Both the position numbers and the translations under genes were made by a program. Below are positions 34,802 to 44,800 of a stretch of DNA of 64,000 bases, one piece after another (position 1 is the stretch's first letter; each line of letters starts with the position of its first letter). Location of the stretch: contig CAZFYX010000069.1 of the NCBI GenBank assembly GCA_964523885.1, forward strand, positions 62,001 to 126,000, in the 5' to 3' direction. Source of the DNA: SHXO01 sp964523885 (GTDB lineage Bacteria; Pseudomonadota; Gammaproteobacteria; Burkholderiales; SHXO01). Below the pieces are notes generated by a model. It ran no database searches and was not told the DNA's origin. It saw nothing but the letters and a program-made list of their open reading frames with translations.

Positions 34802-36505
34802 ATGCCAAGGCCCGAGAAAGTCCGACTGGGCGAGATTCTATTGCAGCAGGGGCTGCTCACCGAGCAGCAGCTCCAGGCCGCGCTCGACGAGCAGAAGAAG
34901 AGCGGGCGCAAGCTCGGCCGCGTCTTCGTGGACAAGGGCTTCGTCTCCGAGGAGCAGATCTCCAACGCCCTGGCGCGCCAGCTCCAGATCCCCTACGTCA
35001 ACCTGAAGCACTTCACGGTCAAGCCGGAAGTGGCCAACCGGCTCCCGGAGACCCAGGCCCGGCGCTTCCGCGCGCTGGTGCTGGAGGACTCCGGCAACGC
35101 CTACCGGGTTGCCATGGCCGACCCGACCGACCTGTTCGCCTTCGACGAGCTCTCGCGCTTCCTCAAGCGCGACATCCAGCTGGTCGTGGTCACCGAGAGC
35201 CTGCTGCTGCAGACGATCGACCGGGTCTACCGCCGCACCGAACAGATCTCCGGCCTGGCGCAGGAGCTCGGGCAGGAGCTGGGCGACACCGGGGTCGACT
35301 TCGCAGCATTGGGCGTGGGCACCACGGTCGAGGACGCACCCGTGGTGCGCCTGCTGCAGACCGTGTTCGAGGATGCCGTGGGCGTGCGTGCGTCCGACAT
35401 CCACATCGAGCCGCAGGAGACGCGCCTGGTCATCCGCTTCCGGATCGACGGCGTGCTGCACGTGCAGACCGAGGCCGACAGCAAGATCGCCTCGGCGCTG
35501 GTGCTGCGGCTGAAGCTCATGTCCGGGCTGGACATCTCCGAGAAGCGCCTGCCGCAGGATGGACGCTTCAACATCAAGGTGCGCAACGCGCAGGTCGACG
35601 TGCGGATCTCGACCCTGCCGGTGCAGTACGGCGAGTCGGTGGTGATGCGTCTGCTCAACCAGAGCGGCGGCATCCTGACGCTCGACCGGCTGGGCATGCC
35701 CAAGGGCATCCTCGAGCGCGTGCGCGACGTGGTGCATCGCCCCAGCGGCATGATCCTGGTCACCGGGCCCACCGGCAGCGGCAAGACCACCAGCCTGTAC
35801 GCCGCGCTGCAGGAGATCAACACCCCCGAGCGCAAGATCATCACCGTCGAGGACCCGGTCGAATACCGGCTGCCGCGCATCAACCAGGTGCAGGTGCAGG
35901 ACAAGATCGATCTGTCCTTCGGCCGCATCCTGCGCTCGGCCCTGCGGCAGGACCCGGACGTCATCCTCGTGGGCGAGATGCGCGACCAGGAGACCGCCGA
36001 GGTCGGCCTGCGCGCGGCGATGACCGGCCACATGGTGCTGTCGACGCTGCACACCAACGACGCGGTCAGCACGCCGATCCGCCTGCTCGACATGGGCGCG
36101 CCGCGCTACATGGTGGCGATGTCGCTGCACCTGGTGCTGGCGCAGCGGCTGGTGCGCGTGGTGTGCGAAGGCTGCATCGAGGAGTACCGGCCGCTGCCGG
36201 GCGAATACGAATGGCTGCGCCACGAGCTGGGCGAGGCGGCGGACAGCCATCGCTATGTCCACGGCGTGGGCTGTTCGCAGTGCAATGCGACCGGCTACCT
36301 GGGCCGTACCGGCGTCTACGAGATGCTGGAGATGACCCGGCCGGTCGTGCACGCGGCCAACAGCGGCGACATGACCTCGTTCCTGCAGACCGCCACGAAG
36401 CAGATGTCGGGGCACACGCTGAGGCGGCACGCCTCGGAGCTGGCCGCGCAGGGGCGCACCACCGTAGAGGAAGCGATGCGCGTCTCCAGCCAGGTGGCCG
36501 ACTGA
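34802..36505 (+). CDS. mshE: MSHA pilus extension ATPase MshE with c-di-GMP-binding domain
   Basis: Hexameric GspE/PilB-family ATPase of 567 residues powering pilus extension. The N-terminal MshEN domain (residues 1-70) has two RLGE/KLGR-type c-di-GMP-binding motifs (RLGEILLQQGLLTEQQL, RKLGRVFVDKGFVSEEQI). The ATPase core shows Walker A GPTGSGKTTS, the Asp box VEDPVEYRL, Walker B ILVGEMRDQETAE and the His box STLHTNDA. A zinc-binding CxxC pair is near the end (CEGC and CSQC). GGAGAGG precedes the ATG. Pilus activity is therefore probably c-di-GMP dependent. Confidence 0.94.
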   Translation: MPRPEKVRLGEILLQQGLLTEQQLQAALDEQKKSGRKLGRVFVDKGFVSEEQISNALARQLQIPYVNLKHFTVKPEVANRLPETQARRFRALVLEDSGNAYRVAMADPTDLFAFDELSRFLKRDIQLVVVTESLLLQTIDRVYRRTEQISGLAQELGQELGDTGVDFAALGVGTTVEDAPVVRLLQTVFEDAVGVRASDIHIEPQETRLVIRFRIDGVLHVQTEADSKIASALVLRLKLMSGLDISEKRLPQDGRFNIKVRNAQVDVRISTLPVQYGESVVMRLLNQSGGILTLDRLGMPKGILERVRDVVHRPSGMILVTGPTGSGKTTSLYAALQEINTPERKIITVEDPVEYRLPRINQVQVQDKIDLSFGRILRSALRQDPDVILVGEMRDQETAEVGLRAAMTGHMVLSTLHTNDAVSTPIRLLDMGAPRYMVAMSLHLVLAQRLVRVVCEGCIEEYRPLPGEYEWLRHELGEAADSHRYVHGVGCSQCNATGYLGRTGVYEMLEMTRPVVHAANSGDMTSFLQTATKQMSGHTLRRHASELAAQGRTTVEEAMRVSSQVAD

Positions 36506-37746
36506 TGCCGCACTTCGCCTACAAGGCCCGCGACGGCCGCGGACAGCTGGTCGAGGGCGTGCTGGAAGGCCCGGACAGCGGTGCGGTCGCCGCCGCCCTG
36601 TTCGGCAACGGCGTCACGCCGGTCGAGATCGCACCGACCTCGGGCCCGCGGCCGGAAGCGCGCGAGTCCGGCGGCGGCTGGCAGTTGCGCAAGCCGAGGG
36701 TGCACGCGGTCGACCTGCTGCTGTTCAGCCGCCAGATGTACTCGCTGCTCAAGGCCGGCGTGCCGATCCTGCGCGCGCTCGGCGGCCTGCAGGAATCCTC
36801 CACCAACCCGGCGTTCAAGCAGACGCTGCGCGGGGTGCGCGAGAGCCTGGAGAGCGGCCGCGAGTTGTCGGTGTCGATGCAGCGCCAGGGCAGCGTGTTC
36901 TCCCCCTTCTACATCGCCATGGTCTACGTGGGCGAGACCACCGGGCGGCTGGAGGAGATCTTCCTGCGCCTGTTCAACCACCTGGAGTTCCAGGAGGAGA
37001 TGCGCACGCAGGTGAAATCGGCGCTGCGCTATCCCATCTTCGTGATCGTGGTGATGGCGGTGGCGCTGGCCATCATCAACCTGTTCGTGATCCCGCAGTT
37101 CGCGCAGGTGTACAAGGGCTTCGGTGCGCAGCTGCCGCGCATCACGCAGTGGCTGATTGCCTTTTCGCAGTTCTGGCTCGACTACTGGTGGCTGATGCTC
37201 CTCGCGGTGGTCACCGCGGCACTGGGCTTCCGCTCGTGGGTTGCCACCGACGCCGGGCGCTACGCGTGGGACCGCTTCAAGCTGCGCATCCCCATCTCCG
37301 GCCCGATCGTGCTGAAGGCGACGCTGGCGCGCTTCGCGCGCAGCTTCGCGCTGGCGATGCGCAGCGGCGTGACCGCCGTGCACGGGCTGACCCTGGTCGC
37401 GCAGGTGGTGGACAACCGGTACATGGCCGACCGCATCGAGCGCATGCGCGACGGCGTCGAGCGCGGCGAGAGCGTGCTGCGCACCGCCATCCACTCCGGG
37501 GTCTTCACCCCGGTGGCTCTGCAGATGGTGCTGGTGGGCGAGGAGTCCGGCTCGCTCGACGACATGATGGACGAAGTCGCCGACATGTACACCCGCGAGG
37601 TGCAGTATGAGCTCAAGACGCTCGGCTCGCAGATCGAACCGGTGCTCATCGTACTGCTCGGCGTGCTGGTGCTGATCGTCGCGCTGGGCGTGTTCCTGCC
37701 GATCTGGGATCTGGGGCGCGTGGCGTTCCAGCGCGGCGGTGGATGA
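36505..37746 (+). CDS. mshG: MSHA pilus inner-membrane platform protein MshG
   Basis: GspF/PilC-family polytopic protein of 413 residues. It starts MPHFAYKARDGRG, as the family does. Two T2SSF domains lie around residues 70-190 (LLFSRQMYSLLKAGVPIL, ETTGRLEEIFLRL) and 275-395 (ARFARSFALAMRSGV, GEESGSLDDMMDEVA), with membrane helices near 170-195, 222-242 and 378-400. The ATG overlaps the mshE stop by one base (TGATG). It couples the MshE ATPase to pilin insertion. Confidence 0.94.
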   Translation: MPHFAYKARDGRGQLVEGVLEGPDSGAVAAALFGNGVTPVEIAPTSGPRPEARESGGGWQLRKPRVHAVDLLLFSRQMYSLLKAGVPILRALGGLQESSTNPAFKQTLRGVRESLESGRELSVSMQRQGSVFSPFYIAMVYVGETTGRLEEIFLRLFNHLEFQEEMRTQVKSALRYPIFVIVVMAVALAIINLFVIPQFAQVYKGFGAQLPRITQWLIAFSQFWLDYWWLMLLAVVTAALGFRSWVATDAGRYAWDRFKLRIPISGPIVLKATLARFARSFALAMRSGVTAVHGLTLVAQVVDNRYMADRIERMRDGVERGESVLRTAIHSGVFTPVALQMVLVGEESGSLDDMMDEVADMYTREVQYELKTLGSQIEPVLIVLLGVLVLIVALGVFLPIWDLGRVAFQRGGG

Positions 37747-38288
37747 GCCGCAAGGCCACGGGCGCACCGTGCGCGCGCGGAGGCGCGACGGCCCGCGGGT
37801 TCACCCTGCTGGAGCTGGCGGTGTGCCTGGTGGTGATCGCGGTCCTGACCGGGACTCTGCTGGTGCGGCTGCGCTACTACCAGGAGGCGGCCGAGCGCGC
37901 GGAGATGGAATACACGGCGAACACGCTCAAGCTCGCCCTGCAGCTGCGCATCGGGCACGACCTGGGGCAGCAGCGGCCGGTGGACTTCGGCGCGGTGCTG
38001 CGGGAGAACCCGGTGAGCTGGCTGGAGAAGCCGATGCAGGGCTACCGGGGCGAGGTGGGCCGCACCGAGGCGCACCTGATGCCTCCGGGCAGCTGGTACT
38101 TCGACCGCACCCGCGGCGAACTGGTGTACCTGCCGTTGCGCGACAGCGGGCTGGCGCCCGACAGCGAAGGGCGCAAGCGCATCCGCTTCCACACGCGCCT
38201 GGTCAAGCCGCAGGCGGGGGCCCGCAGGGACGACGATGCAGTGCTCGGGGTGCAGCTGGTCCCCGTGGAGCCCTACCGGTGGCAGTGA
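37743..38288 (+). CDS. mshF: Prepilin-like protein at the mshF position
   Basis: Protein of 181 residues with a type IV prepilin signal: a 19-residue basic leader, cleavage G19|F20, then TLLELAVCLVVIAVL with the conserved Glu at +5. The globular part is charged and has no Cys pair. It occupies the place of mshF, between mshG and the pilin genes, although canonical MshF is poorly characterised, so the symbol is positional. The ATG overlaps the mshG stop by four bases. Confidence 0.75.
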   Translation: MSRKATGAPCARGGATARGFTLLELAVCLVVIAVLTGTLLVRLRYYQEAAERAEMEYTANTLKLALQLRIGHDLGQQRPVDFGAVLRENPVSWLEKPMQGYRGEVGRTEAHLMPPGSWYFDRTRGELVYLPLRDSGLAPDSEGRKRIRFHTRLVKPQAGARRDDDAVLGVQLVPVEPYRWQ

Positions 38289-38329
38289 CCGGCATGGAAA
38301 CGAACAACTTCGCAGACGAGAGGCATGAC

Positions 38330-38806
38330 ATGAAGTGCAGCAACCGAGGCTTCACCCTGATCGAGCTGATCGTGGTCATCACGATCCTGGCAATCCTTGC
38401 CGCGGTCGCCATCCCGAAGTTTGCCGCCCTGCAGACCGACGCGCGCATCGCCAAGATGAACGGAGCGCTGGGCTCGATCAAGGCGGGTGCCGTCCTGGCT
38501 CGCTCGATCCAGCTCACCCAGCAGCTGGCTCCTAACACTGCGGTGGTGATGGAGGGGGTCACCATCAATATGGTGAACGGCTATCCGGCGGCGACATCGA
38601 TTGCGGCGGCTGCCGGCGTTTCTTCGCCGGACTTCAACCTCGGTGTCCCCAGTGCCGTCGCCGGCGTCAACCAGATTGTCATCTCCACCGACGTATCCCA
38701 TCCGAATTGCTCCGTCCTGTACCAGGAGGCGGCGCCGGGCGGCGCGCCGGTCTACAGCATCCCGCTCGACCCCTCCAACGCCACGGTCAGGACGAACTGT
38801 TCCTGA
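38330..38806 (+). CDS. mshB: MSHA-type pilin (mshB position)
   Basis: Type IV prepilin of 158 residues. A six-residue leader before G7|F8 is followed by TLIELIVVITILAILAAVAIPKF (Glu +5, hydrophobic helix). The C-terminal globular domain has two Cys (near residues 126 and 157), likely a disulfide loop, and is Ser/Thr/Val-rich. The ATG at 38330 follows GAGAGG. An in-frame ATG at 38294 would give a longer leader. It and the next gene are both MshA-like, and I cannot tell from sequence which is the major pilin. Confidence 0.85.
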   Translation: MKCSNRGFTLIELIVVITILAILAAVAIPKFAALQTDARIAKMNGALGSIKAGAVLARSIQLTQQLAPNTAVVMEGVTINMVNGYPAATSIAAAAGVSSPDFNLGVPSAVAGVNQIVISTDVSHPNCSVLYQEAAPGGAPVYSIPLDPSNATVRTNCS

Positions 38807-38816
38807 CGCAGTTGTT

Positions 38817-38832
38817 TGGCATGGATGCTGCT
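38817..38832 (+). promoter_or_regulatory. Sigma-54-like -24/-12 element upstream of mshA
   Basis: TGGCATGGATGCTGCT has the GG-N10-GC spacing and differs from TGGCACR-N4-TTGCW at two of twelve positions. It lies 59 bases upstream of the mshA ATG in the only sizeable gap between the two pilin genes. A perfect 12-base palindrome (CGCCTGCAGGCG, 38838-38849) follows near the predicted start of transcription. Confidence 0.42.
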
Positions 38833-38890
38833 TTTGTCGCCTGCAGGCGGTACCAATCATCACCAATTGTCCAGTCCCGGAGAAGAATTC

Positions 38891-39268
38891 ATGAAACAGC
38901 GCGGTTTCACGCTCATCGAGCTCATCGTGGTCATCGTCATCCTCGGCATCCTGGCCGCGGTCGCGCTGCCCAAGTTCATCGACCTGCGCGAGGAGGCCGG
39001 CACGGCCGCCGCCCAGGGCGTCGCGGGCGCCATCAGCTCGGCGTCCTCGATCAACTTCTCGGCACGCCTTGCCAACTCGTCCAAGGGCGTTGCGGTCACG
39101 ACCTGTGACACTGGCACGCTGTCGTCGATCCTGACCGGCGGCATGCCGACCGGGTACACCACGGCGCTCGCCAGCGGCGCGTGCACCAACTCCGGTGACG
39201 TGCTCACCTGCACGGTGACTGGTCCCAACAGCCAGAGCGCGCCGGCGTCGGTGATCTGCGCGAACTGA
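38891..39268 (+). CDS. mshA: MSHA-type major pilin candidate
   Basis: Type IV prepilin of 125 residues. A five-residue leader ends at G5|F6, then TLIELIVVIVILGILAAVALPKF. The mature protein is short with four Cys and a Ser/Thr-rich surface. Its own RBS (CGGAGAAG) and an 84-base upstream gap holding a sigma-54-like element suggest separate strong expression, as expected for a major pilin. Ser/Thr richness makes it a possible substrate of the PglL-like transferase. Confidence 0.87.
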   Translation: MKQRGFTLIELIVVIVILGILAAVALPKFIDLREEAGTAAAQGVAGAISSASSINFSARLANSSKGVAVTTCDTGTLSSILTGGMPTGYTTALASGACTNSGDVLTCTVTGPNSQSAPASVICAN

Positions 39269-39356
39269 GCACCACCGGTGGTGGTGGGCGCCCGATCGTC
39301 GACCGGCGATTGGGCGTCTTGCATTTTGGGCGTGGGTGAATTCCGGATCTGACGTG

Positions 39357-39926
39357 ATGACCAGATCGAGCGCGCAGCGTTGCTCGCCGCCCCCATCCCG
39401 GCGTCGCCGGGCACTGTCCTGCTTGAAGGGCGACGAGCCCGGCCCGTGCCGGGGAGCGCGGGGGTTCACGCTGATCGAGCTGACCGTGATCCTGCTGGTC
39501 ATCGGCATCCTGTCCGTCGTCGCCTATGCCCGCCTGGATGGCGCCACCGTGCTGGCTCAGCGCAGCGAGTACGACGCCGTCCGCTCTGCCCTCCAGTTCG
39601 CACGCAAGTCTGCCGTGGCGAAACGCCGCTACGTATGCGTGCAGGTCGCACCAGCGTCGGTCAGCCTGACCGTGGACGGCAATCCGCCCGAATCCACCTC
39701 TCCAGCCTTCTCCGGCGCCTGCCCGTTCGGCACGGCACTGCCGCTGCCCAATCCCGATTCCGGCTGTGCCGGAACCAACGTGGTGTGCCTGAAGAAGACC
39801 TCGCTCAGCAGCTCGGCGAGCACGTTCCAGTTCGATGCGCAGGGGCGCACCGCGTCCGGCGTGAGCCTGACCGTGTCCGGGTATCCCGCCGTGAACGTCG
39901 AAGCGGAGACCGGCCTTGTCTACTAG
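39357..39926 (+). CDS. mshC: Minor prepilin MshC (GspH/FimT-like)
   Basis: Prepilin of about 189 residues. The processing site GARG|FTLIELTVILLVIG carries Glu +5. The C-terminal part resembles GspH (FARKSAVAKRRYVCVQV) with several Cys. The chosen ATG at 39357 gives an unusually long 36-residue leader before cleavage. A GTG at 39336 is also in frame, and a later TTG is possible, so the start is uncertain. It probably forms part of the pilus tip/initiation complex. Confidence 0.8.
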   Translation: MTRSSAQRCSPPPSRRRRALSCLKGDEPGPCRGARGFTLIELTVILLVIGILSVVAYARLDGATVLAQRSEYDAVRSALQFARKSAVAKRRYVCVQVAPASVSLTVDGNPPESTSPAFSGACPFGTALPLPNPDSGCAGTNVVCLKKTSLSSSASTFQFDAQGRTASGVSLTVSGYPAVNVEAETGLVY

Positions 39927-40491
39927 CGTGCGTCAACGCGGGCTGTCGCTGATCGAGATGATCATCTTCATGATCGTCGTCGGGGTCGGGCTCGCCGGCG
40001 TGCTGCTGGCCATCAACCAGAGCACCAAGCAGAGCGCCGATCCCATGCTGCGCAAGCAGGCTCTCGCCGCCGCCGAGTCGCTGCTCGAGGAGGTGCTGCA
40101 GCAGCCGTTCACCTACTGCGACCCGCGCGATCCGAACGCGGCAACCGCGACCAGCTCCGGGGTGGGCGCCAACGCCTGCAGCACCGCGGCGTTTTCCATG
40201 GACAGCCCGGGCAACTGGGGGGCGGGCAAGAGCCGCTACGGCCCGGAATTCTTCAACAACGTCGCCGACTACCGGGGCTTCAGCATGAGCGGCAACCTGC
40301 TGGACCTGCTGCAGCAGGCGAGCTCGCGCCTGGCGGGCTACTCGGCGAGCGTGGCCGTGACCCAGGCGGGCGCCGGGTTCGGCCTGCCGGCGGCGAACGC
40401 GCTGCGGGTCGACGTGACCGTTTCCGGCGGGGGCGATACCGTGACCCTGAGCGGCTACCGCTTCCGGCACTCACCCAACCTCACGAACTGA
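39916..40491 (+). CDS. mshD: Minor prepilin MshD
   Basis: Prepilin of 191 residues. Cleavage G9|L10 is followed by SLIEMIIFMIVVGVGLAGVLL, the I/PilV-type helix with Glu +5. The AAAESLLEEVLQQPFTYCDP segment is characteristic of MshD/PilV. The TTG at 39916 overlaps the end of mshC by 11 bases and is preceded by GGAG at a suitable distance, making it better than the GTG at 39928. Confidence 0.85.
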   Translation: MSTSVRQRGLSLIEMIIFMIVVGVGLAGVLLAINQSTKQSADPMLRKQALAAAESLLEEVLQQPFTYCDPRDPNAATATSSGVGANACSTAAFSMDSPGNWGAGKSRYGPEFFNNVADYRGFSMSGNLLDLLQQASSRLAGYSASVAVTQAGAGFGLPAANALRVDVTVSGGGDTVTLSGYRFRHSPNLTN

Positions 40492-40492
40492 C

Positions 40493-41368
40493 ATGCGGCG
40501 CCGGCTCGGCGGGTTCACCCTGTTGGAGGCGATCACCGTGATGGTGATCACGGCGGTGATCGCGCTCGTGGTGGCCGTGTTCATCCCCGGGCCCGTGCAG
40601 GGCTACCTGAGCTCGGTGCGGCGCCTCGAACTGGCCGACACCGCGGACACCGCGCTGCGCCGGATCGCACGCGACGTGCGGCTGGCGCTCCCCAACACCG
40701 TGCGCGTCGATGCGAGCGGCCTGTTCCTGGAGTTCCTCGCGGTCAAGTCCGGCGGACGCTACCGCGACAATGAAAGCTGCTTCTCGACCGGCTGCACCAG
40801 CCTGCAGACGCTGGGCGACATGCTGGGCAACGTCCAGGTGGCGACCGGGTCGGACCAGGTGGCGATCTACAGCACCTACAACAACGCGGGCGCCGACTGC
40901 GCGCCCGCCACCCCCGGACTCTACAGCGCGTACTGCAACCAGGGCGTGGCAACGCTCACCGCTGCATCCGGCGCGGGCACCACCAGCGACACGCTGGGAT
41001 TCGCCTCCACGGTCTTCCTGCCGGCGGGCGGATCGCCGACACGCCGCGTGTTCATCATCGCCGCCTCCCCGGTGACCTACGCCTGCGATGCCGCCAACGG
41101 CGTCATCTGGCGGATCTCCGGCTACGCGCGGAGCGCAGCGCAGCCGACCAACCTGTCCTCCGGCCCGCTGTCGGGTGCGAGCAGCCGGACCCGGCTGGCG
41201 ACCAAGGTGACCTGCCCGGCGGTGGTCTCGGGCAGTGTCCCGCCGCGCTTCTCCTACTCCGCCGGAGCGTCCGAGCGCTACGGCCTGCTGTCTGCCTGGA
41301 TCACCCTGCAGGACAGCGGTGAGTCGGTCAGCCTGCTGCACCAGATCCATGTCGACAACACGCCCTGA
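40493..41368 (+). CDS. mshO: Minor prepilin MshO
   Basis: Prepilin of 291 residues. Cleavage G7|F8 precedes TLLEAITVMVITAVIALVVAVF with Glu +5. The ADTADTALRRIARDVRLALPNTVR segment matches the GspJ/PilW family. The large C-terminal domain is rich in Gly/Ser/Thr with several Cys. The ATG lies one base after the mshD stop. Likely part of the minor pilin complex. Confidence 0.87.
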   Translation: MRRRLGGFTLLEAITVMVITAVIALVVAVFIPGPVQGYLSSVRRLELADTADTALRRIARDVRLALPNTVRVDASGLFLEFLAVKSGGRYRDNESCFSTGCTSLQTLGDMLGNVQVATGSDQVAIYSTYNNAGADCAPATPGLYSAYCNQGVATLTAASGAGTTSDTLGFASTVFLPAGGSPTRRVFIIAASPVTYACDAANGVIWRISGYARSAAQPTNLSSGPLSGASSRTRLATKVTCPAVVSGSVPPRFSYSAGASERYGLLSAWITLQDSGESVSLLHQIHVDNTP

Positions 41369-41897
41369 GCCGCGTCGCCAGCGCGGCTTCGCCATCGTCA
41401 CCGCGATCTTCATCCTGGTCGCGCTGGCCGCGCTCGCCGTGGCGATCGCCATGATCAGCACGCGCGCCAGCACCGGGCAGTCACTCGACATCATCGGCTC
41501 GCGGGCCGCGCAGGCGGCGCGCGCCGGGCTCGACTGGGGCGCCTACCAGGTGCTCGACCCGGCCAACGCCACCGCGACATCGGGCAGTGCGCCCCTGCCC
41601 AACTGCCCCGGCGTGGCAGTCGCCGCGGCGTGCCCGACTGCCGGATCGCCGTCGTCCAGCACGCTCCCGGGTGCGGGGTTCTCGGGCAGCGTCCTGTCCG
41701 GCATCGCCGTCGCGGTGACCTGCCACTGCGCGGACTTCGTCGAGAACGGCCGCAACGTGCGCGTATTCCAGCTGCGTTCCACCGCGACCACCGGCTCGGG
41801 CCAGATGGCGGTGGAGCGGCAGGTGCAGGCGCGGGTCGCGTACTGCCGGGATCCCGGCGGCAGCGCCACCACGCAACCGCCATACGGGTGCCAGTGA
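41349..41897 (+). CDS. mshP: MSHA biogenesis protein MshP (PilX/GspK-like pilin)
   Basis: Protein of 182 residues. The prepilin-like site RQRG|FAIVTAIFILVALAALAVAIAM lacks the usual Glu at +5 (Thr instead), as in GspK-type tip pilins. The ARAGLDWGAYQVLDP segment is characteristic of MshP/PilX. Four Cys cluster in the second half. It overlaps mshO by 20 bases and its TGA overlaps the mshQ ATG. Confidence 0.83.
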   Translation: MSTTRPEPRRQRGFAIVTAIFILVALAALAVAIAMISTRASTGQSLDIIGSRAAQAARAGLDWGAYQVLDPANATATSGSAPLPNCPGVAVAAACPTAGSPSSSTLPGAGFSGSVLSGIAVAVTCHCADFVENGRNVRVFQLRSTATTGSGQMAVERQVQARVAYCRDPGGSATTQPPYGCQ

Positions 41898-44800
41898 TGC
41901 TGCGTCGGCTGCTGCTCCTCGTCCTCCTGCTGGTCGCCGCGCCCGCTGCGCTGGCTCAGACCTGCACTTCGATCGCGTCCGGAAACTGGAACGCCGCGGG
42001 AACCTGGAGCTGCTCGAGTGGCACGACGCCGGGCGCAGGGACTGCGGTGACGATCGCCAACCAGAATCCCGGCCACACCGTGACGGTCACTGCGAACGCA
42101 GCCGCCGCATCGATCACCTTTGCCGGTGGCAACCGCGCAGCGGCTCTCATCGTCAACGCCGGCACCAGCCTCACCGTATCCGGCAACGTCACCATCAACG
42201 CTCCGACCAACAATCAGACCAAGCGCATCACCGTGCAGGCCGGTGCGCAGCTGCTCATCGGTGGTGATCTGAACTTGACCGAGACCTCCAACGGTTCGAC
42301 CACGGACCTGACCATGGCCAGCAGTGCGACGTCCCTGGTGCGGGTCGGAGGTGACATCAACTTCACCCGCAGCGGCACCATCCGCCCGTCCATCACCTTC
42401 GCCGGCGCCGGCACACTGCAGGTCGCGGGCGACCTCAGCAGCGACGGCAATCTCTCGGCAGGCACGGGCACGGTCGAGTTCAACGGTGGCGGTGCGCAGG
42501 GGGTAGGTACCTACACCTATGCCAGGCTCGAGCTCAGCAAGTCAGGCGGCATCGCGACCGCGAGTGCCAGCATCACTGCCACCGCGCTCGATCTCGCGGC
42601 CGGCAACGCGGGCCTGCTCGACATGGGGGCGAACACGCTCACCGTGGGTGGCAACTGCACCACGTCGGTGACACGCACCGGTGCCGGTCACGTGATCGGC
42701 TATGTTCGCCTCAGCTTCCCGTCCGGCAACCCGACCTGTACCTACCCCGTGGGGGATGCGGCCAACTACACCCCGATCACGCTGGCGTTGACCGGGGCCA
42801 CGGCCGGAACGCTGAGCGGCAGGGTGCTCGCCGCTGACCATCCGCAGAAGGGCTTCTGGCCGTTGAGCTTCACCAAGTACGTGAAGCGCTACTGGTCGCT
42901 GGATCAGTCCGGCGACACGCTCAGCACCCTGACCAGCTACAACGTGACCGTGAACTGGGTCGCCGGCGACATCCAGGGCGGGGCCAGTCCGGCCGGCTTC
43001 ATCGCCGCGCGCTACCAGACCACCTGGACCAATCCGGATCCGACCTTCACGTCGCTCACTGCCACCTCGCTGACCGTGACCAACGTGACGGCAGGCTTCG
43101 CGAACGCCGTGGACTTCACGGTCGGGGAGGACTACGCCTGCACCCCGCCGTCGAATGCCCCGGCTGGGGTGGCGTGCGTATGCGACGACTTCCGGCGCGC
43201 GACGCTGAATCCGTCGACGATCTTCAATTCCAACTGGCTGCTCTCCACCAGCGGGGGCAGCTTCGGGCTGCCGCGCATCGTCAACCAGGGACTGCTGCGC
43301 CTGACCGACAACACCGGGAACAACGCCTCCAGCGCCACGGTGCCGGGGATCTTCCCGGCGGCGGGCAACTACATCTCGGTGGAGTTCAAGGAGTACGCCT
43401 ACAACGGCAGCGGCGCGGACGGCATCGCGGTGACGCTGTCGGACTACTCTGTACCACCGACGCCGGGTGGCTTCGGCGGCTCGCTCGGCTACGCGCAGCG
43501 CACCGGCATCAACGGGTTCGCGGGCGGATGGATCGGTGTTTCGCTGGACGAGTTCGGCAACTACCCCAACGCGACCGAGGGGCGCAACGGCGGGCCCGGC
43601 TTCTTCCCCGACAACGTGTCGATCCGCGGCTCGGGTACCAACCAGACCGGCTATCCCTATCTGGCCGGCAACACCAACCTTGGTGGCTCCGGCGTTGACG
43701 CGCCTGCCTCCACGACGCCCGCCCCCGGCTATGCCTACCAGGTCATCATCGACGCGCGCGACTACACCGTCGCCAACCGTACCGCGCTGATCTCGGTCAA
43801 CCGCGACACCACGGGCAACCAGGCCACCTACAGCGCGCTCGTCGCGCCGTTCGATGCCTACGTCGTCAATCCAGCGCAGGCGACCGTGCCGGTGAACTGG
43901 CAGATCTCCTTCACCGGCTCGACCGGCGGTTCCACCAACATCCACGAGATCGGCGCGCTGAAGGTCTGTGCGCAGAGCCTGTTCTCCCCGAACACGGGGT
44001 CGAACGCCGCCGGCTTCAACGCGCTCGACAGCGCGCTGACCAACACCACCCAGAACGCGGTGTTCGGGCGCATCTACATGAAGGTCGCCAACGCGCCGTT
44101 CAAGTTGAACGTCGCCGCACTGCTGCCGCAGAGCGGTGGCACTTCGACCGGAGTGAACACGGTGTATGCCTCGGGAGGGAACCGCACCGTGACGGTTCAG
44201 CTCATCGACGACAGCCAGGCGGGCACGTCGTGCAACAGCTCCTCGGCGGCCTGCAGCGCATGCAGCAAGACGGTGGTCGCAACGCAGACGATGACCTTCA
44301 CCTCGACCGATGCCGGCTTCAAGACCACGCCCAGTGACTTCGTCGTCAACGGTGCGTACAAGCGGCTGATCGCACGCATGAGCGACGGCACCACCACCGG
44401 CTGTTCGGTGGACGCGTTCTCGGTGCGCCCGGCGTTCTACACCCTCACCACCAATGTGTCAGCGCCGACCAAGGCCGGCGCCGCATTCACGATCACGGCC
44501 AATCCGCGCAACGTGAACGGCAACGCCATCAGCGGCGCTACCGGATCGCCGGTGCTGGATTCGACCAAGGCGCCGGCGGCCGGCGGCAACCAGACGCTGC
44601 TGCTGCAGTCGTGGAGCGCCGGGGCGGCCGCGGGGAACTTCATCTACAACGACGTGGGGTCGTTCAGCCTGGTGGCGAACACCATCTACGATGCCCAGTT
44701 CGGCAATGCCGCAGGCGAAGCCCAGGACCGCCTCAACGGCGACTGCACGCCGGGCACCGGCACCTCGCCCTACGTGCCGACCTTCTGCTACGGCTACTCC

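Noticed and set aside
36316..37767. Long minus-strand frame opposite mshG
   Set aside because: Antisense to a clear GspF-family gene, with His/Gln/Arg-rich composition and no recognisable motif.
38838..38849. 12-base palindrome CGCCTGCAGGCG as a terminator after mshB
   Set aside because: There is no loop space and no T-run after it. It is more likely part of the mshA promoter region or chance.
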